A stretch of 15,270 bases of DNA from Hyphomicrobiales bacterium (GTDB lineage: Bacteria > Pseudomonadota > Alphaproteobacteria > Rhizobiales > GCA-2746425), in contig NVXB01000005.1 of assembly GCA_002746425.1 (NCBI GenBank), positions 32,118 through 47,387 of the forward strand. Reading direction: 5' to 3'. Positions 14,059 through 15,270 of this stretch are shown here, one piece after another; position 1 is the stretch's first letter, and each line of letters begins with the position of its first letter. Made by a program: the position numbers and the translations under genes. Under the pieces are notes generated by a model that ran no database searches, was not told the origin of the DNA, and saw only the letters and a program-made list of their open reading frames with translations.

Positions 14059-15270
14059 TCAGCCCAGCCCCAATGCATGAGTGACCAAAATCATTGAAGG
14101 GAAGCCAACCAAACCTGAATAATGCAAGGTCGCGAGCACAAGAAGTAAAACTGCAATCAGCGTACACCAATTGGCCATACCGTTACGCGCGGCCTCCACA
14201 ATTGCCTCGGCATCATTGTCGGAAACCTGGTTGCCACGGTTGGACCATTTCTGTTTTGAAAGTCGGAAAACACAATAAACCTTCACCGCAGCATTGATCA
14301 GCTGGTTGAGATAAAGAATCCACGGATATGCCATCTCGATTTTTCGCGAGTAGCGAAACAGGAACAGCGAAAGCAGCATCCGGCTAAGCGCGATGAAAAT
14401 GAGATATGAGAGGAAATAGACAGGCCCAATAATCAAGGTTCCGAATATCGCCAGAACCGGGCTGAACAGCATCGTCCACATAGATAGTCGCTGATCAATC
14501 AGGCACCACCAAATGAAAAACGGCATTTTTCTTGGCCCAAGCGCGATGGCCCTTGCGCCATTGCGCAACATATTACCGGACCAGCGCCGAAAGTTTTGCA
14601 CCATGCGGTCCATGCCCGAACCATCGATAATTTCCACCGTGTATCCCAGCGCATCGGGAATATAGAGCATTTTGACATTGTGCTTGAGCATATAATACCA
14701 GGTGCTTTTATCATCACCTGAGAGAAAGCGAAAATCACCCCAGAGCCAGTGGTTCAAGTGATCTGCTTCTAACAGGCGAATGAATTCCAGTTTGCGCAAA
14801 TGGGACGCGCGAAAAACAGACATGCGCCCGGTGAGGGTTAGAACGCGGCCAGACAATGCGTGGGACTGCATGGCAAGCCGGCGTTGGGAGAAACGCATTT
14901 TTAGCCATATCTCCACCCAGCGCGGCCCGATGCAGATAACCTCTTCGTCTGTCGTGCAAGCCTGTAATTCTGGATATAATTTGAACAAGGGCATGCAGCG
15001 ACCAACCGCACCTTCAGCGAATATGAAGTCGCCATCCATGAAAACAACGAGATCGTCCCTGCCGATACCTGCCCGGCACATGGCACGCAGAACCAGCCCA
15101 ATCGCTGCTCGTTTGCCATCAACATTTTGCCGCACAATCCGCAAGGTGACATCGAGATCCGCAGCTTCTCTGCGGACAAAATCAGATGCTATATCTTCGT
15201 CAAAACGAACTGCCGACCCCAGCCATATGGTGCCGGGAACGCCAGCATTTCTAATTTCCAAAAGAATAGA
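14059..15270 (-). CDS. Alg8-like processive glycosyltransferase, GT2 family (N-terminus outside window)
   Basis: A membrane glycosyltransferase that most resembles Alg8, the mannuronan polymerase of Pseudomonas alginate. The frame is open to the window edge (the codons before the apparent TTG start at 15261 read S-I-L), so the first ~90-100 residues of a protein near 490-500 are missing. In order: VVFMDGDFIF with a DxD sugar-nucleotide site (about 75-84), AMQSHALSGRVLTLTGRMSVFRAS (very close to Alg8), NHWLWGDFRFLSGDDKSTWYYML with the catalytic aspartate region, and RRWSGNMLRNGARAIALGPRK matching the Alg8 RW-x-GN-x-LR-x-x-x-RA-x-x-LGPR block. Several membrane helices follow (DQRLSMWTMLFSPVLAIFG onward), then AYPWILYLNQLINAAVKVY and a last helix near the end. 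Polymer identity is inferred; other processive GT2 synthases are the alternative. Confidence 0.88.
   Translation of the reverse strand, partial: SILLEIRNAGVPGTIWLGSAVRFDEDIASDFVRREAADLDVTLRIVRQNVDGKRAAIGLVLRAMCRAGIGRDDLVVFMDGDFIFAEGAVGRCMPLFKLYPELQACTTDEEVICIGPRWVEIWLKMRFSQRRLAMQSHALSGRVLTLTGRMSVFRASHLRKLEFIRLLEADHLNHWLWGDFRFLSGDDKSTWYYMLKHNVKMLYIPDALGYTVEIIDGSGMDRMVQNFRRWSGNMLRNGARAIALGPRKMPFFIWWCLIDQRLSMWTMLFSPVLAIFGTLIIGPVYFLSYLIFIALSRMLLSLFLFRYSRKIEMAYPWILYLNQLINAAVKVYCVFRLSKQKWSNRGNQVSDNDAEAIVEAARNGMANWCTLIAVLLLVLATLHYSGLVGFPSMILVTHALGLG

Noticed and set aside
14035..14063. Plus-strand promoter starting at TTGACA (14035-14040)
   Set aside because: No acceptable -10 element lies 16-18 bases downstream, and the transcript would be antisense to the glycosyltransferase.

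Overview
The window reads as a piece of an alphaproteobacterial chromosome, most likely order Hyphomicrobiales (Rhizobiales) or a close relative. Three things suggest this: the order trpC-moaC-moeA-lexA, the alphaproteobacterial type of LexA operator (GTTC-N7-GTTC) in front of lexA, and the divergent cobT/cobS pair followed by a DUF1289 gene and a TIGR02281-type protease gene. Base composition looks close to 50% GC by eye. The genus cannot be named from this sequence. The region is gene-dense: no gap exceeds about 160 bases, and I see no tRNA, rRNA, insertion sequence, CRISPR array or phage gene.

Layout: (1) 1-3147, plus strand: the end of trpC, then moaC and moeA as one tightly packed unit, then lexA with its own SOS operator region and a clear intrinsic terminator. 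(2) 3227-6003, minus strand: an Lrp/AsnC regulator, and a compact unit cobT -> SNase-like nuclease -> uracil-DNA glycosylase family protein. (3) 6135-7839, plus strand: cobS, a small four-cysteine DUF1289 protein and a membrane-anchored aspartic protease, divergent from cobT. (4) 7843-9779, minus strand: a TauE/SafE-type permease downstream of dusA. (5) 9905-15270, minus strand: an exopolysaccharide locus that runs off the right edge.

The last region is the most interesting part. Read in the direction of transcription it holds a glycosyltransferase clearly related to the alginate polymerase Alg8 (N-terminus outside the window), a membrane-anchored SGNH-type protein, a membrane-anchored Sel1-repeat protein and an AlgI-like MBOAT O-acyltransferase. 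The last three overlap or nearly touch, and each has a strong Shine-Dalgarno sequence. Together they suggest synthesis and O-acylation of an alginate-like exopolysaccharide. The SGNH protein has its catalytic motifs in classical order, unlike AlgJ/AlgX, and the Sel1 protein lacks the lipobox expected of AlgK, so this is not a simple copy of the Pseudomonas operon.

The remaining genes are housekeeping: tryptophan synthesis (trpC), molybdenum cofactor synthesis (moaC, moeA), SOS control (lexA), the late steps of cobalamin synthesis (cobT activates the lower ligand base, cobS joins it to adenosylcobinamide-GDP) and tRNA modification (dusA).
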